From positions 62,001 to 126,000 of the forward strand of contig JAZSFC010000001.1 of NCBI GenBank assembly GCA_045531955.1: DNA of 64,000 nt. The letters are read 5' to 3'. Below the pieces are notes generated by a model. That model made no database searches. It saw only the letters and a list, made by a program, of their open reading frames with translations, and had not been told where the DNA came from. The first letter of the stretch is position 1. Each line of letters opens with the position of its first letter. Of the stretch, positions 25,518 to 35,021 are shown piece after piece. The position numbers and the translations under genes were made by a program. Source of the DNA: SIG299 sp045531955 (GTDB taxonomy: Bacteria; Bacillota; Clostridia; Lachnospirales; Lachnospiraceae).

Positions 25518-26699
25518 ATGGTAGAATTACTGGCAAGGTATTTTGTAAAGGCTAAGGATACGGAATCTTTAGAAACACGGCAGGCGTACGGTGTGCTGTG
25601 CGGTTCTGTCGGTATTTTCTTCAATGTACTTTTGGCAATAGGAAAATTCGTAGCAGGTTTATTATCCGGGTCCATTGCTATCATGGCAGACGCGGCAAAT
25701 AATTTATCGGATGCGGGTTCCTCATTGATTGTTTTGTTTGGATTTAAACTGGCAGGACAAAAGCCTGACCCGGACCATCCCTTTGGGCATGGACGTGTGG
25801 AATACATATCCGGGTTATTGGTGTCGGTACTTATTATTTATATGGCATTTGAGTTATTAAAATCTTCGGTAAATGCCATTATTCATCCGGGAGAAATCAG
25901 TTTTGAACCGGTTATTTTAGTTATTTTGCTGGTTTCCATTCTGGTGAAGTTTTATATGTTTTGTTACAACAGAAAATTTGGTAAGAGAATCCGCAGTGAA
26001 GCAATGTTAGCCACCTCTATGGATTCCTTAAGTGATATGGGTGCCACTACGGTGGTGCTCATTTCCATGCTGGTGTCCCATTATACCAGTATCCAGATTG
26101 ATGGTATTTGTGGTGTGCTGGTAGCATTATTGATATTCTACGCAGGATTTAATTCTGCCAAGGAAACCATTAATCCGTTGCTGGGGCAACCACCGGAGCC
26201 GGAGTTTGTGCAGCGTATTGAAGAAATTGTGAATGAGGAAGAGGAAATCATTGGTATCCACGATTTGATTGTACATAATTACGGACCGGGCAGGGTAATG
26301 ATTTCTCTTCATGCGGAAGTACCTGCGGATGGTGATATTTTAGCGTTGCATGATATGATTGACAATGTGGAGCACCGCTTAAAGAGTGAATTACACTGCG
26401 CAGCGGTAATTCATATGGATCCGGTCAGCACAAAAGATGAGCAGACGTTGGAACTGAAAAAAGTTGTTACCGGTATTGTGAAAGAGGTTGACGAGGTGTT
26501 ATCCATTCACGATTTCCGGGTAGTAGCAGGACCAACCCATACCAATTTAATTTTTGACATGGTTGTTCCGTTTGATTTCCCGATATCCGATGTGGATTTG
26601 GCAGATCAGATACAAAATAAAATCTGGAAATATAATCCGGTTTATTTTGCCGTGATTGAGATTGATAAAGATTATACCAAAGTAAAAGAAAAGAAATGA
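25518..26699 (+). CDS. cation diffusion facilitator (CDF) family transporter
   Basis: 393 residues. Six membrane segments with the metal-site sequences ADAANNLSDAGSSL (TM2, near residue 57) and ATSMDSLSDMGATTVVLISML (TM5). The HPFGHGRVEY loop (near 93) follows TM2. From about 210 the cytoplasmic metal-binding dimerisation domain (EEEIIGIHDLIVHNYGPGRVMISLHAEVP) is present and extended, as in the Gram-positive MamB/FieF-like group. It probably exports Zn2+, Fe2+ or Mn2+ by proton antiport. ATG 25518 follows AAGGAG. It is 10 bp upstream of pduL-like gene. Confidence 0.92.
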   Translation: MVELLARYFVKAKDTESLETRQAYGVLCGSVGIFFNVLLAIGKFVAGLLSGSIAIMADAANNLSDAGSSLIVLFGFKLAGQKPDPDHPFGHGRVEYISGLLVSVLIIYMAFELLKSSVNAIIHPGEISFEPVILVILLVSILVKFYMFCYNRKFGKRIRSEAMLATSMDSLSDMGATTVVLISMLVSHYTSIQIDGICGVLVALLIFYAGFNSAKETINPLLGQPPEPEFVQRIEEIVNEEEEIIGIHDLIVHNYGPGRVMISLHAEVPADGDILALHDMIDNVEHRLKSELHCAAVIHMDPVSTKDEQTLELKKVVTGIVKEVDEVLSIHDFRVVAGPTHTNLIFDMVVPFDFPISDVDLADQIQNKIWKYNPVYFAVIEIDKDYTKVKEKK

Positions 26700-26709
26700 G
26701 GAAAAAGAC

Positions 26710-27354
26710 ATGCCGCCAAGAATACCGATTGAAACATCGGCAAGACACATTCATATTACAAAAGAAGATTTTGAAGCACTGTTCGGTGAAGGACGGGAAT
26801 TAACTTTCGTAAAGGAGTTAAGCCAGCCCGGTCAGTATGTGGCAGCAGAAAAACTGGCAGTAGTAGGTCCCCGGGGGGAATTTGAAAAGGTATCCATATT
26901 AGGTCCGTTCCGTAAAGAAACCCAGGTAGAGGTTTCCGTAACCGATACAAGAAAGCTTGGTATTCCGAGTGTCATCCGTCAATCCGGTGACATTGAAGGA
27001 ACTCCGGGATGCATTTTACGGGCAGGAGATAAGGAAATCACTTTGGATAAGGGTGTTATTGTCGCAAAACGCCATATTCATATGCGTCCGGTGGATGCCT
27101 TGCAGTATAATGTCCGGGATAATGAAAATGTTTTTGTCATTACCAAAAGCTACGAAAGAAACTTAATTTATGCAGATGTGGTAGTCCGCGTCAGCCCGTC
27201 ATTTAGGTTGGCAATGCATGTAGATACCGATGAAGCAAATGCGTTTGCCGGTGATGCAGACCCATACGGAGTTATTGTAAAAATTTTTGATACGGAAACC
27301 TATTCCGTAGATAAATGGATGGATGAGGTTTTACGCGGAATTAACCGAATATAG
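26710..27354 (+). CDS. pduL: phosphate propanoyltransferase/phosphotransacetylase, PduL family
   Basis: 214 residues with two copies of the PduL beta-barrel. The zinc ligands are visible in SARHIHIT (residues 10-17) and VAKRHIHMRP (about 121-130), and FRLAMHVDTDEANA supplies the conserved C-terminal signature. The enzyme interconverts acyl-CoA and acyl phosphate (acetyl or propionyl). There is no N-terminal microcompartment-targeting helix and no shell-protein gene nearby, so it likely works in soluble fermentation with an acetate kinase encoded elsewhere. ATG 26710 follows GAGGAAAA. Confidence 0.9.
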   Translation: MPPRIPIETSARHIHITKEDFEALFGEGRELTFVKELSQPGQYVAAEKLAVVGPRGEFEKVSILGPFRKETQVEVSVTDTRKLGIPSVIRQSGDIEGTPGCILRAGDKEITLDKGVIVAKRHIHMRPVDALQYNVRDNENVFVITKSYERNLIYADVVVRVSPSFRLAMHVDTDEANAFAGDADPYGVIVKIFDTETYSVDKWMDEVLRGINRI

Positions 27355-27362
27355 AATAGTTA

Positions 27363-27392
27363 GAAGCATCGCTTAGGCGGTGCTTCTTTTTT
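27363..27392 (+). terminator. intrinsic terminator after pduL
   Basis: GAAGCATCGC-TTAG-GCGGTGCTTC followed by TTTTTT. Confidence 0.9.
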
Positions 27393-27451
27393 GTGAAAAA
27401 AGGTGCATATTGGAAACGCAATTGGGAAAAAGTAACGGCAGGAGGAGAAAA

Positions 27452-28081
27452 ATGAAGCGTTTTTTATGTGTACTTACGGTAGCACTTTTATTAGTAGCTT
27501 TAATTTCGGTTCCAAACTATTGGACGGTATTTCAAAGTGATAAGAGCCAATATAAAACGGACACTTTTTATTATGTAATCAAAGAAGAATATGAGGAAGA
27601 CCGGAAGGGACAAAGAGTATACTGCCCGGAATTTACGGACATACAGGACGGGGATATTTTGGTGACAGATTCCACGTATTGTCTTTGCTTTAGGCATGGT
27701 CATGCGGCCATTGTAACAGATGCAGAAAAAGGAATTACACTGGAGGCATTTGGAATCGGTACGGAGTCGGAATATTCGGAACTGCGTGAATGGCAAAGGT
27801 ATCCTCATGTATTGGTTTTAAGATTGAAGGCTCCGGAAAAAATCAGAAGGGCAGTGGCGGAGTACGCAAAAAAGCATCTGGTAAATATTTCGTATATGCT
27901 AAGTCCGGGTGTGATAGACGATAAGGACATGGATGGAGAATATTGGGGAACTCAGTGTGCGCATTTGGTATGGGCAGCTTTTCGGGCCTGCGGATATGAT
28001 ATTGACGGAAACGGAGGATGGCTGGTGCTGCCGGAGGATTTTACAAAATCTGAGATATTGTTTACGGTTCCGCAGGAATAA
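27452..28081 (+). CDS. secreted/anchored YiiX-like permuted papain-fold (NlpC/P60-type) hydrolase
   Basis: 209 residues. An N-terminal signal or anchor segment (FLCVLTVALLLVALISVPNYW) precedes a domain with FTDIQDGDILVTDS, GHAAIVTDAEKGITLEA (candidate catalytic His, near residue 85) and WGTQCAHLVWAAFRACGYDID (candidate catalytic Cys, near 167). The His-before-Cys order is that of the circularly permuted YiiX/YaeF amidase group. Substrates could be murein peptides or acyl-lipids. ATG 27452 follows an ideal AGGAGGAG; the in-frame extension to 27380 runs into the upstream terminator. Confidence 0.65.
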   Translation: MKRFLCVLTVALLLVALISVPNYWTVFQSDKSQYKTDTFYYVIKEEYEEDRKGQRVYCPEFTDIQDGDILVTDSTYCLCFRHGHAAIVTDAEKGITLEAFGIGTESEYSELREWQRYPHVLVLRLKAPEKIRRAVAEYAKKHLVNISYMLSPGVIDDKDMDGEYWGTQCAHLVWAAFRACGYDIDGNGGWLVLPEDFTKSEILFTVPQE

Positions 28082-28142
28082 AACGGGTGAAAGGAAGAAA
28101 TACTAGGCAAAAAGAAATGTTCGGAAAGTGAGGAAGATATTT

Positions 28143-28577
28143 ATGCTTGGTATGTTATTGTCTATTTTGTCCGGTGCGTTAATGAGCATACAAGGAGTAT
28201 TCAACACAGGAGTGACAAAACAGAGCAGTATTTGGGTGGCATCCGGCTTTGTACAATTTTCAGCACTGCTGGTGTGTGTTGCGGCCTGGTTTATTACCGG
28301 GCGTCAGGGAACGGTAGCTTCCCTGTTTGCGATTGATAATAAATATATGCTATTAGGCGGTGCTATGGGTGCTTTTATTACTTACACCGTGATTAAAGGT
28401 GTAGAAATGTTGGGACCGGCCAAGGCAAATATGTTTATCATTGTTACCCAGCTTCTGGTGGCATATCTGATTGAACTGTTCGGACTGTTTGGAACACAGA
28501 AAGCATCCTTCGATATGAGTAAACTAATAGGTGTTCTTCTATTAATAGCCGGAATAATTGTATTTAAGTGGAAATAG
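28143..28577 (+). CDS. DMT-superfamily small membrane transporter, YdcZ/DUF606 type
   Basis: 144 residues, five membrane segments. MLLSILSGALMSIQGVFNTGVTKQS and LGGAMGAFITYTVIKGVEMLGPAKANMFIIVTQLLVAYLIELFGLFG are characteristic of DUF606 proteins. The C-terminus is LIGVLLLIAGIIVFKWK. Usually such half-size DMT proteins pair; here it is alone. Start chosen at ATG 28143 (GAGGAAG upstream); GTG 28128 is an alternative. Transported substrate unknown. Confidence 0.78.
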   Translation: MLGMLLSILSGALMSIQGVFNTGVTKQSSIWVASGFVQFSALLVCVAAWFITGRQGTVASLFAIDNKYMLLGGAMGAFITYTVIKGVEMLGPAKANMFIIVTQLLVAYLIELFGLFGTQKASFDMSKLIGVLLLIAGIIVFKWK

Positions 28578-28588
28578 AAAAGTAATTC

Positions 28589-28617
28589 TTGCACTTAAGA
28601 GTGTTTTTGGGTACAAT
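28589..28617 (+). promoter_or_regulatory. promoter of comEA
   Basis: TTGCAC (28589-28594), 17 bp, TACAAT (28612-28617), about 50 bp upstream of comEA. It may drive the whole comEA-to-comEC cluster. Confidence 0.75.
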
Positions 28618-28667
28618 GAAACTGAGCGGCCGGAAATGAGTGACTCCTAAATTAAAGGAGGAACGAA

Positions 28668-29312
28668 TTGAATCGGAAAACAAAAAAATATGTTAAAACA
28701 GCACTAATTCTCGTGTTCTTTTTGGGGGCCGGGGTGTGGTATTTTTTCTTCGGTAAAAGTGTTTTAGAAAAACAAAAAAGTGACACAGAACTGACCAGTA
28801 TTTTGGATACTGTTGTGGCAGAACCAACAATAAGCGAAGTTTCTGAAAAAGAAAAGACGGAAGAAGCAGTGGTTTATGTATGTGGCGCAGTAAATGTTCC
28901 GGGAATATATACCCTGCCTAAAAACAGCCGGTTGTATGAAGCAATTACTGCGGCGGGCGGTTTTTCTCCGGAAGCAGATCCTGCATATCATAATTTAGCC
29001 CGAAGCATTACGGATGGTGAGCGGATTTATATCTTAAGTGCGTCAGAAACGAAAGAGCTTTCTGCAGAACTTAGGGCATCCGGCGAGGAAGGTGCTGAGC
29101 AGGCGTCTAACACCAATGGAATACTCAATTTAAACACTGCAACTGCAGCACAATTAATGGAACTTCCGGGAATCGGCGAAGCCAAGGCAGCAGCAATTTT
29201 AGCATATCGGGCAAAAATAGGACAATTTACCGATATTGAAGAAATCAAAAATGTCAGTGGAATCGGTGATGCAATGTTTGAAAAAATCAAAGACAAAATT
29301 ACTGTGAAATAG
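28668..29312 (+). CDS. comEA: competence protein ComEA (SLBB + helix-hairpin-helix)
   Basis: 214 residues. An N-terminal anchor (ALILVFFLGAGVWYFFFG) is followed by an SLBB domain (VVYVCGAVNVPGIYTLPKNSRLYEAITAAGGF, about 66-97) and a C-terminal double HhH DNA-binding domain (LNLNTATAAQLMELPGIGEAKAAAILAYR ... IEEIKNVSGIGDAMFEKIK). This is the domain order of ComEA, the membrane receptor for incoming DNA. The start is TTG 28668 behind AAAGGAGGAA. ComEC is in the same cluster. Confidence 0.93.
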   Translation: MNRKTKKYVKTALILVFFLGAGVWYFFFGKSVLEKQKSDTELTSILDTVVAEPTISEVSEKEKTEEAVVYVCGAVNVPGIYTLPKNSRLYEAITAAGGFSPEADPAYHNLARSITDGERIYILSASETKELSAELRASGEEGAEQASNTNGILNLNTATAAQLMELPGIGEAKAAAILAYRAKIGQFTDIEEIKNVSGIGDAMFEKIKDKITVK

Positions 29313-29338
29313 GGACGAGGAAAGGAGCGTATAACAGT

Positions 29339-30019
29339 ATGGCAAAAAAAATACTTGTAGTAGATGATGAGAAACTAATCGTAAAGGGAATACGATTCAG
29401 TCTGGAACAGGAAGGAATGCAGGTGGATTGTGCCTATGACGGTCAGGAAGCATTGGATATGATTAAAGAGAATACATACGATGTTATTCTGTTAGACGTA
29501 ATGCTCCCAAAACTCACCGGATATGAGGTATGTCAGCTGGTGAGAGAATTCTCTGATGTACCGATTATTATGGTAACTGCCAAGGATGATGACATGGATA
29601 AGATTCTTGGCTTGGAATACGGTGCGGACGATTATATTACCAAACCGTTTAATATTCTGGAAGTAAAGGCGCGTATTAAAGCAATTATGCGACGCAGCAG
29701 CAGAAAAGAGGATGAGGCAAAAGAAGCTACGTACGGAGACCTCACCATCGATTGCAGCAGCCGCCGTGTATACATTGAAGGTCAGGAAGTAAATTTAACA
29801 GCAAAAGAATTTGACGTATTGGAACTTTTGGTATTTCACCCAAACAAAGTATATGACAGAGATTCTTTATTAGATATTGTATGGGGAAAGGACTATCCGG
29901 GAGATGCAAGAACAGTGGATGTACATATCCGTCGTCTGCGTGAAAAGATAGAAAAGAATCCAAGTGAACCAATGTATGTACATACGAAATGGGGAGTGGG
30001 GTATTACTTTGAACATTAA
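29339..30019 (+). CDS. OmpR/PhoB-family response regulator
   Basis: 226 residues. Receiver domain 1-115 with the acidic pair DDE (9-11), phosphoacceptor Asp53 (VILLDVMLPK), Thr in MVTAKDD and Lys in ITKPFNILE. The C-terminal winged helix (about 128-226) has LTAKEFDVLELLVFHPNKVY and DARTVDVHIRRLREKIE. It overlaps the downstream kinase start by about 11 bp, so the two are a cognate pair. ATG 29339 follows AAAGGAGCG. Target genes cannot be read from the sequence; the neighbouring envelope and competence genes are candidates. Confidence 0.94.
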   Translation: MAKKILVVDDEKLIVKGIRFSLEQEGMQVDCAYDGQEALDMIKENTYDVILLDVMLPKLTGYEVCQLVREFSDVPIIMVTAKDDDMDKILGLEYGADDYITKPFNILEVKARIKAIMRRSSRKEDEAKEATYGDLTIDCSSRRVYIEGQEVNLTAKEFDVLELLVFHPNKVYDRDSLLDIVWGKDYPGDARTVDVHIRRLREKIEKNPSEPMYVHTKWGVGYYFEH

Positions 30020-31436
30020 GAGGCGTTCGGGAAAAGCGAACAGTCTCCATGTACAGGTAATCATTGCTCTTGTATTGGCGTGTATTATTCCGCTGGCAGT
30101 GGTTGCGGTATTGTTTGTCAACAGTTACCGGGAACAGACAAAACAGGAGCGGTTGAATAAAGTACAGGAATTGTGCGCGGATTTTGCCAATAGAATACAG
30201 AACACAGGATATCTGACTAATGCTGCCCAGAATGAGCTTTCTTCAGCTATGGATACAGCCTCCCAAATATTTGATGGACGTATTATGGTAGTTAATTCTG
30301 AGCTTCAAATTGTGAAGGATACATTTAACAGAGAAGAGGGAAGAACCATGATTTCTGAGGAAGTGGTGCAGTCTCTTTTGGGAAAAACGTTATCCTATCA
30401 ATATTTTTATGAAGATACTACTGAAATTATCTATCAGATACGGGATTCTCTGGGAAAAGCAGTACTGGGAAGTGTCATTTTTACTTACGAAAATCCGAAG
30501 CAGGTAGGTCTGGCAGATGATATCAGCCGGAATTCCCTATTGCTAACCTCATTTTTGGTAGGTCTTGCATTGTGTGCCATCTTAATTGCGGCAGCAAAAA
30601 TGGCATTCCCGTTTAAGAAACTGGCATTTTCTCTCCGACAGTTGGCAGAAGGTGATTTGGGAGAAAAGTTGGAAGTGTCGGGAAGCTATGAAGTTGAGGA
30701 AATTGTAGATTCCGTAAACTATATGTTAGATGACATGCGTAATACAGAACAGCGTCGTCAGGAATTTGTATCCAACGTATCTCATGAACTAAAAACACCG
30801 CTTACCTCTATGAAGGTATTGGCTGAATCTTTGGTAGGACAGCAAGGAGTTCCGGAAGAGTTGTATCAGGAGTTTCTGCATGACATAAACAGTGAGATAG
30901 ACAGGGAAAATGAGATTATTACCGACTTGCTGAATATTGTCAGACTGGACCGGAAAGAAGGGGACATGCAGATTGCCCAGGTAAGCATTAATGAACTTTT
31001 GGAAATTATTATGCGCCGTCTGCGTCCTATTGCCAAAGAACGTAATGTGGAAATGGTATTTGAAAGTTTCCGTAATGTATTGGCAGAAGTAGATGAGGTG
31101 AAAATGTCACTGGTATTTACAAACCTGATTGAAAATGCCATTAAATATAATAAAGAAGGCGGTACGGTAAAAGTAACCTTGAATGCAGATCACCGATATT
31201 TTTATGTCCGTGTAGAAGACACCGGCATCGGAATACCGGAAGAAGCGAAAAAATATATTTTTGACCGTTTTTACAGGGTAGATAAGGCAAGATCCAGAGC
31301 AACCGGTGGTACCGGTCTAGGACTTGCGATTACAAAGAGTGCAGTAATGATGCACAAAGGAAATATTAAGGTTTCAGGAAAAGAAGGAGAAGGTTCGGTA
31401 TTTGTTGTTCGCATTCCGCTGAACTTTATACCGTGA
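30009..31436 (+). CDS. sensor histidine kinase (HAMP, HisKA, HATPase)
   Basis: About 475 residues. TM1 about 16-40, extracellular sensor about 41-170, TM2 about 175-200, HAMP about 201-255, then VSNVSHELKTPLTSMKVLAESL with the phosphoacceptor His (near 258), N-box LIENAIKYNKEGG, G1 VEDTGIGIPEEAKKYIFDRF and G2 GGTGLGLAITKS. Start is uncertain: TTG 30009 (NIKRRSG...) is preferred, because earlier in-frame codons lie deep within the response-regulator gene; GTGGGG lies upstream. Its stop overlaps the next gene's GTG. Confidence 0.92.
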   Translation: MNIKRRSGKANSLHVQVIIALVLACIIPLAVVAVLFVNSYREQTKQERLNKVQELCADFANRIQNTGYLTNAAQNELSSAMDTASQIFDGRIMVVNSELQIVKDTFNREEGRTMISEEVVQSLLGKTLSYQYFYEDTTEIIYQIRDSLGKAVLGSVIFTYENPKQVGLADDISRNSLLLTSFLVGLALCAILIAAAKMAFPFKKLAFSLRQLAEGDLGEKLEVSGSYEVEEIVDSVNYMLDDMRNTEQRRQEFVSNVSHELKTPLTSMKVLAESLVGQQGVPEELYQEFLHDINSEIDRENEIITDLLNIVRLDRKEGDMQIAQVSINELLEIIMRRLRPIAKERNVEMVFESFRNVLAEVDEVKMSLVFTNLIENAIKYNKEGGTVKVTLNADHRYFYVRVEDTGIGIPEEAKKYIFDRFYRVDKARSRATGGTGLGLAITKSAVMMHKGNIKVSGKEGEGSVFVVRIPLNFIP

Positions 31437-32431
31437 CAGAAATATTAATGCATAGAAACAGGAAGAAAAATAAGATAGGACTTGGATGGGGCAGAATATG
31501 TTTGCTCCCTCTTTTGATGCTTGTTTTTCTTTTGACTGCATGTTCGGAAAAAGAAACTTCGATAAGAGAAGTTTTTGTTGTAGAATTACCGGAAGGCTCC
31601 ACAAAATTGTATTATCTGAATGAAGAACGGACGAAGGTTATCAGTGAAAACTATGACCTTTCCAGAGGAACAGTGGAGGAACAGGTATCAGAGCTGTTAA
31701 CGGAGCTGGAAGCAGTTCTTTGGACGGAAGAAGAAAAATCGTTGATTTCCGGAAATAATCCGATTTATGAATATAAGATTGATAAGGCCGGTTTATTATC
31801 CCTTCGTTTTTCTTCGGATTATAATGCATCTCCAAGTATTACAGAGGTGCTTCGGCGTGCATCGATAGTAAAGACTTTGTGCCAGCTGGACAAGGTCACT
31901 GCAGTGGAATTTTTTATCGGGACTCAGCCGTTGCTTACATCTGCCGGAAAACCGGTAGGTATACTGACTTCGGAGGATTTCATTGACAGCACCGGAGAAA
32001 ATACGGAGTTTTATCAGGAAGCAAAAATTTCTGTATATTTTGCAAACTCTGAAGGAGATGCGTTGCTGGAATCCAATTTGAAAGTCACCTATGATGGTAT
32101 GATGTCTACAGAACGATTGATTTTACAACAGTTGATGGACGGACCGGTTCGAGAGGACAGGCAACCGGTAATTCCGGAAGGAACGGTGCTGAATAAGGTT
32201 ACAATCCGCGACGGTATCTGTTATGTGGATTTTAACGAAAAATTTATGGAAAAACGGCAGGGAATCTCGGAAGAAGTGGCAATATACTCGGTGGTGAATT
32301 CCCTGACAGAACTTTCTAACGTATACCGTGTGCAGTTTTTAATCAACGGATCGATAAAGAAAAATTATTATAATCTGGACTTTTCTTCTACCTTTGAACG
32401 AAACTTAGAAATCGTTGAAGGAGAACAATAA
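31433..32431 (+). CDS. GerMN-domain lipoprotein
   Basis: 332 residues. Signal peptide with lipobox LLTAC (Cys near residue 37), then two GerMN/sporulation-type domains: TKLYYLNEERTKVISENYDL...VEEQVSELLTELE and KISVYFANSEGDALLE...TERLILQQLMDGPV, ending with VNSLTELSNVYRVQFLING. Related domains occur in spore germination protein GerM and in LpqB, which is encoded with the MtrAB two-component system in actinobacteria. A similar coupling is seen here, directly behind a response regulator-kinase pair (4-bp overlap). Start GTG 31433 or ATG 31448; neither has a strong ribosome site, consistent with translational coupling. Confidence 0.8.
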   Translation: MTEILMHRNRKKNKIGLGWGRICLLPLLMLVFLLTACSEKETSIREVFVVELPEGSTKLYYLNEERTKVISENYDLSRGTVEEQVSELLTELEAVLWTEEEKSLISGNNPIYEYKIDKAGLLSLRFSSDYNASPSITEVLRRASIVKTLCQLDKVTAVEFFIGTQPLLTSAGKPVGILTSEDFIDSTGENTEFYQEAKISVYFANSEGDALLESNLKVTYDGMMSTERLILQQLMDGPVREDRQPVIPEGTVLNKVTIRDGICYVDFNEKFMEKRQGISEEVAIYSVVNSLTELSNVYRVQFLINGSIKKNYYNLDFSSTFERNLEIVEGEQ

Positions 32432-32433
32432 TT

Positions 32434-34911
32434 TTGAAAAGACCAATGGGTTTATTAGCAGTTTCCTGGCTTGCCGGAATAATTTTGGCAAGCCGGAAAC
32501 CGGATTTTGAAGCAATTATTATTTTATTTCTATATTTTATTCTGATTATTATCGGACTCTTAATTTTAAAAAAGTATCCCCGTATTTTAAATTCCCATAT
32601 GCAAACAGAATGGTATCCCCAGTTTACCTTATTACTTTTTTTAATTCCGTGCCTGTTTATTTCCGGGTTTTGGCGTATGAACGATTATGCGGATGATCGG
32701 AGATTGTGGGAGCAACCTTGGCAACTTCTTATGGAGGAGGGCGAAAGCTATGTTACCGTGGAAGGTGTTGTGACAGCAAAAAAGGCGGAAGAAAGTATAC
32801 TGCTGGAGCTTACGGATTGTGAAATTATCGGATATTACGGCCAAGAAAATCAATCAGCAGGGGACTGCCGTGTCCGGGTAGAGGAAGAAGGAAAGGAGTG
32901 GCTGCCGGAAACCATGATAGGAAATAGAATACGGGTATTTGGTAAGTTTTCTATCTTTCAACCGGCTGGAAATCCGGGGCAGTTTGATGCTTATGACAAT
33001 TATTCGAAAAAGGGCTTATTTGCTGATGTTTCTGCGCTGCGGATTACTATTTTGGAAAACACCAAGGACAGAGAAAGATATAGTCTGTTTATAATAAAGC
33101 AGCGGTTACGGCAGAGCATCGCTTCTTTATATCCGGAAGAAAAAGCGGGGGTACTGACTGCCATGTTGCTAGGCGACAAGGATTTACTTCCGGAAGAGAT
33201 AGAAATTTTGTACCGGCAAAACGGTATATCGCATATTCTTGCTATATCGGGTTTGCATATCTCAATGCTTTGCATGGGATTATTTCGTTTTCTACGCAAA
33301 CTAACGGTCCCTCTGCGGCTATCCGCAGCAATATCTGTTCTGTTTTTACTGTTCTACGTGGTTTTTACCGGAGCAAGTACTTCATCGGTCAGAGCAGCTG
33401 TTATGAGTCTGGTTACATTTGGTGCTTTGTTACTGCGCAGAAGCTATGATTTATTTTCCTCCCTTTCCTTTGCGGCTATTATAGTTACGGCAGTGTGGCC
33501 GGCAGAAATAACCTCAGCCGGATTTTTGCTTTCTTTTGGTGCGGTGTTTGGAGTGGCATTGGCACAGGAAACGGAGTATGTGGTGCTTAAATCGCATGAA
33601 GGAAAAAGGCCATGGTGGTGCGTTATGTTGTACGGAGGTATGATTCAAGTTATTACCCTGCCGGTAGCTTTATGGTTTTTCTATGAGCTGGCACCGTATG
33701 GAATATTATTAAATTTGCTGGTAATCCCTTTAGTATCATTAATTATCGGAGGTGGCTTATTATCAGCAGTGCTGGGGATTTGGTGGGGAATACCGGCAAG
33801 ACTTCCGGTGGGAGGCACCTACCTTTTATTGGAATTTTATGAGTGGTTATGTAAAATTACACAGAAATTACCGTTTTCCGTTGTGCTTTTAGGGCGTCCG
33901 GCAGTATGGCAAGTGTTGGTGTACTACAGTTTGCTGTTAATAGCATTTATTATGTTTTTTCATAATGCGAAAAACGTAGCGAAACAGGAGAAAATATTAT
34001 TTGCCGGATTGATTATGGCTGTGGGAATTTTATTTCTTCCGGCAGGGCGGAATACGGAGATTTTATTCCTGGATGTTTCCCAGGGAGACAGTGCGCTGAT
34101 TACTACGACAGAAGGAAAAGTAATATTGTCTGATTGTGGCAGTAGTGATGTCTCAAAAATTGGACAATACCGGGTTTCTCCGGTGCTGAAGCAAAAAGGA
34201 ATTATGTTAGTGGATACGGCAGTGGTATCGCATTTGGACAGTGACCATACCAGTGGTATTAAAGAAATTTTGGAGGCGATGCCGATATATGAGGATAACA
34301 TATCATATCTGGCAGAATATGAAGGAGCGGTGGGAATAAAAGAACTGGTACTTCCCAAAGTAGTGGATAAATCAGAAGCGTATACGGAACTTGAGAACTT
34401 AGCATTTGTTAAGCAGGTGCCGGTGCGTTATTTACAGGCCGGAGAAACATTATACCAGGAAGAAGAACTGCTGATAGAGTGTGTTTATCCCAGAGAAGCA
34501 AAAGAGTCTGAAAACGATACTTCCCTTGTATTTTTATTGCAGACACCGAAGCTTCTTGTTTGGCTGATGGGAGATGCGGGAATTGCACCGGAAGCAGATA
34601 TTATGTCCCGTCTGGCAGCAGTAAATATGGATACTTTAAGCAAAGGGAAAACCGTGTTACTTAAAGCAGGCCATCATGGATCTAAAACGTCTTCCGGTAC
34701 AGAGTTTCTTAATTTTGTAAAGCCGGATATAGCAGTAATTTCCTGTGGGTACCACAACTCCTACGGACATCCCCACAAAGAGGTGGTGGAGCGGTTCCTT
34801 GCAAGTGGTGCAGAAGTGTTGCGGACCGATTTGCAGGGAGCAATTGTTGTGGAATATAGCTTCTTTGGTGAGTTAAGGGTGTACGGCTGGCGAAAAAGGG
34901 TTAGGGAGTAG
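32434..34911 (+). CDS. comEC: ComEC/Rec2 DNA-uptake channel with metallo-beta-lactamase domain
   Basis: 825 residues. N-terminal membrane/OB region (DUF4131, about 1-190), Competence domain with many membrane helices (LLGDKDLLPEEIEILYRQNGISHILAISGLHISML, about 240-500), and a C-terminal metallo-beta-lactamase-like nuclease domain (DVSQGDSALITTTEGKVILSDCG, HLDSDHTSGI near 599, LKAGHHGSKTSS near 746). Full length, so competent for uptake of single-stranded DNA across the membrane and perhaps degradation of the other strand. The start is TTG 32434, 2 bp after the lipoprotein stop, with AAGGAGA upstream. Confidence 0.95.
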   Translation: MKRPMGLLAVSWLAGIILASRKPDFEAIIILFLYFILIIIGLLILKKYPRILNSHMQTEWYPQFTLLLFLIPCLFISGFWRMNDYADDRRLWEQPWQLLMEEGESYVTVEGVVTAKKAEESILLELTDCEIIGYYGQENQSAGDCRVRVEEEGKEWLPETMIGNRIRVFGKFSIFQPAGNPGQFDAYDNYSKKGLFADVSALRITILENTKDRERYSLFIIKQRLRQSIASLYPEEKAGVLTAMLLGDKDLLPEEIEILYRQNGISHILAISGLHISMLCMGLFRFLRKLTVPLRLSAAISVLFLLFYVVFTGASTSSVRAAVMSLVTFGALLLRRSYDLFSSLSFAAIIVTAVWPAEITSAGFLLSFGAVFGVALAQETEYVVLKSHEGKRPWWCVMLYGGMIQVITLPVALWFFYELAPYGILLNLLVIPLVSLIIGGGLLSAVLGIWWGIPARLPVGGTYLLLEFYEWLCKITQKLPFSVVLLGRPAVWQVLVYYSLLLIAFIMFFHNAKNVAKQEKILFAGLIMAVGILFLPAGRNTEILFLDVSQGDSALITTTEGKVILSDCGSSDVSKIGQYRVSPVLKQKGIMLVDTAVVSHLDSDHTSGIKEILEAMPIYEDNISYLAEYEGAVGIKELVLPKVVDKSEAYTELENLAFVKQVPVRYLQAGETLYQEEELLIECVYPREAKESENDTSLVFLLQTPKLLVWLMGDAGIAPEADIMSRLAAVNMDTLSKGKTVLLKAGHHGSKTSSGTEFLNFVKPDIAVISCGYHNSYGHPHKEVVERFLASGAEVLRTDLQGAIVVEYSFFGELRVYGWRKRVRE

Positions 34912-34939
34912 TGTACTTTTTTACAAAAATGTGGTATGC

Positions 34940-34968
34940 TTTACTTGTTTGTATTATTTTTGTATTGT
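34940..34968 (+). promoter_or_regulatory. possible promoter of holA
   Basis: TTTACT (34940-34945), 17 bp, TATTGT (34963-34968). Moderate match. Confidence 0.45.
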
Positions 34969-35021
34969 TCTTTTTCGAAAATTTTGAGTGAGAAAGGGAC
35001 TGTTTTGTCAAGGAGCTATCC

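Noticed and set aside
26710..27354. PduL as part of a bacterial microcompartment
   Set aside because: No targeting helix and no shell or diol/ethanolamine genes in the neighbourhood.
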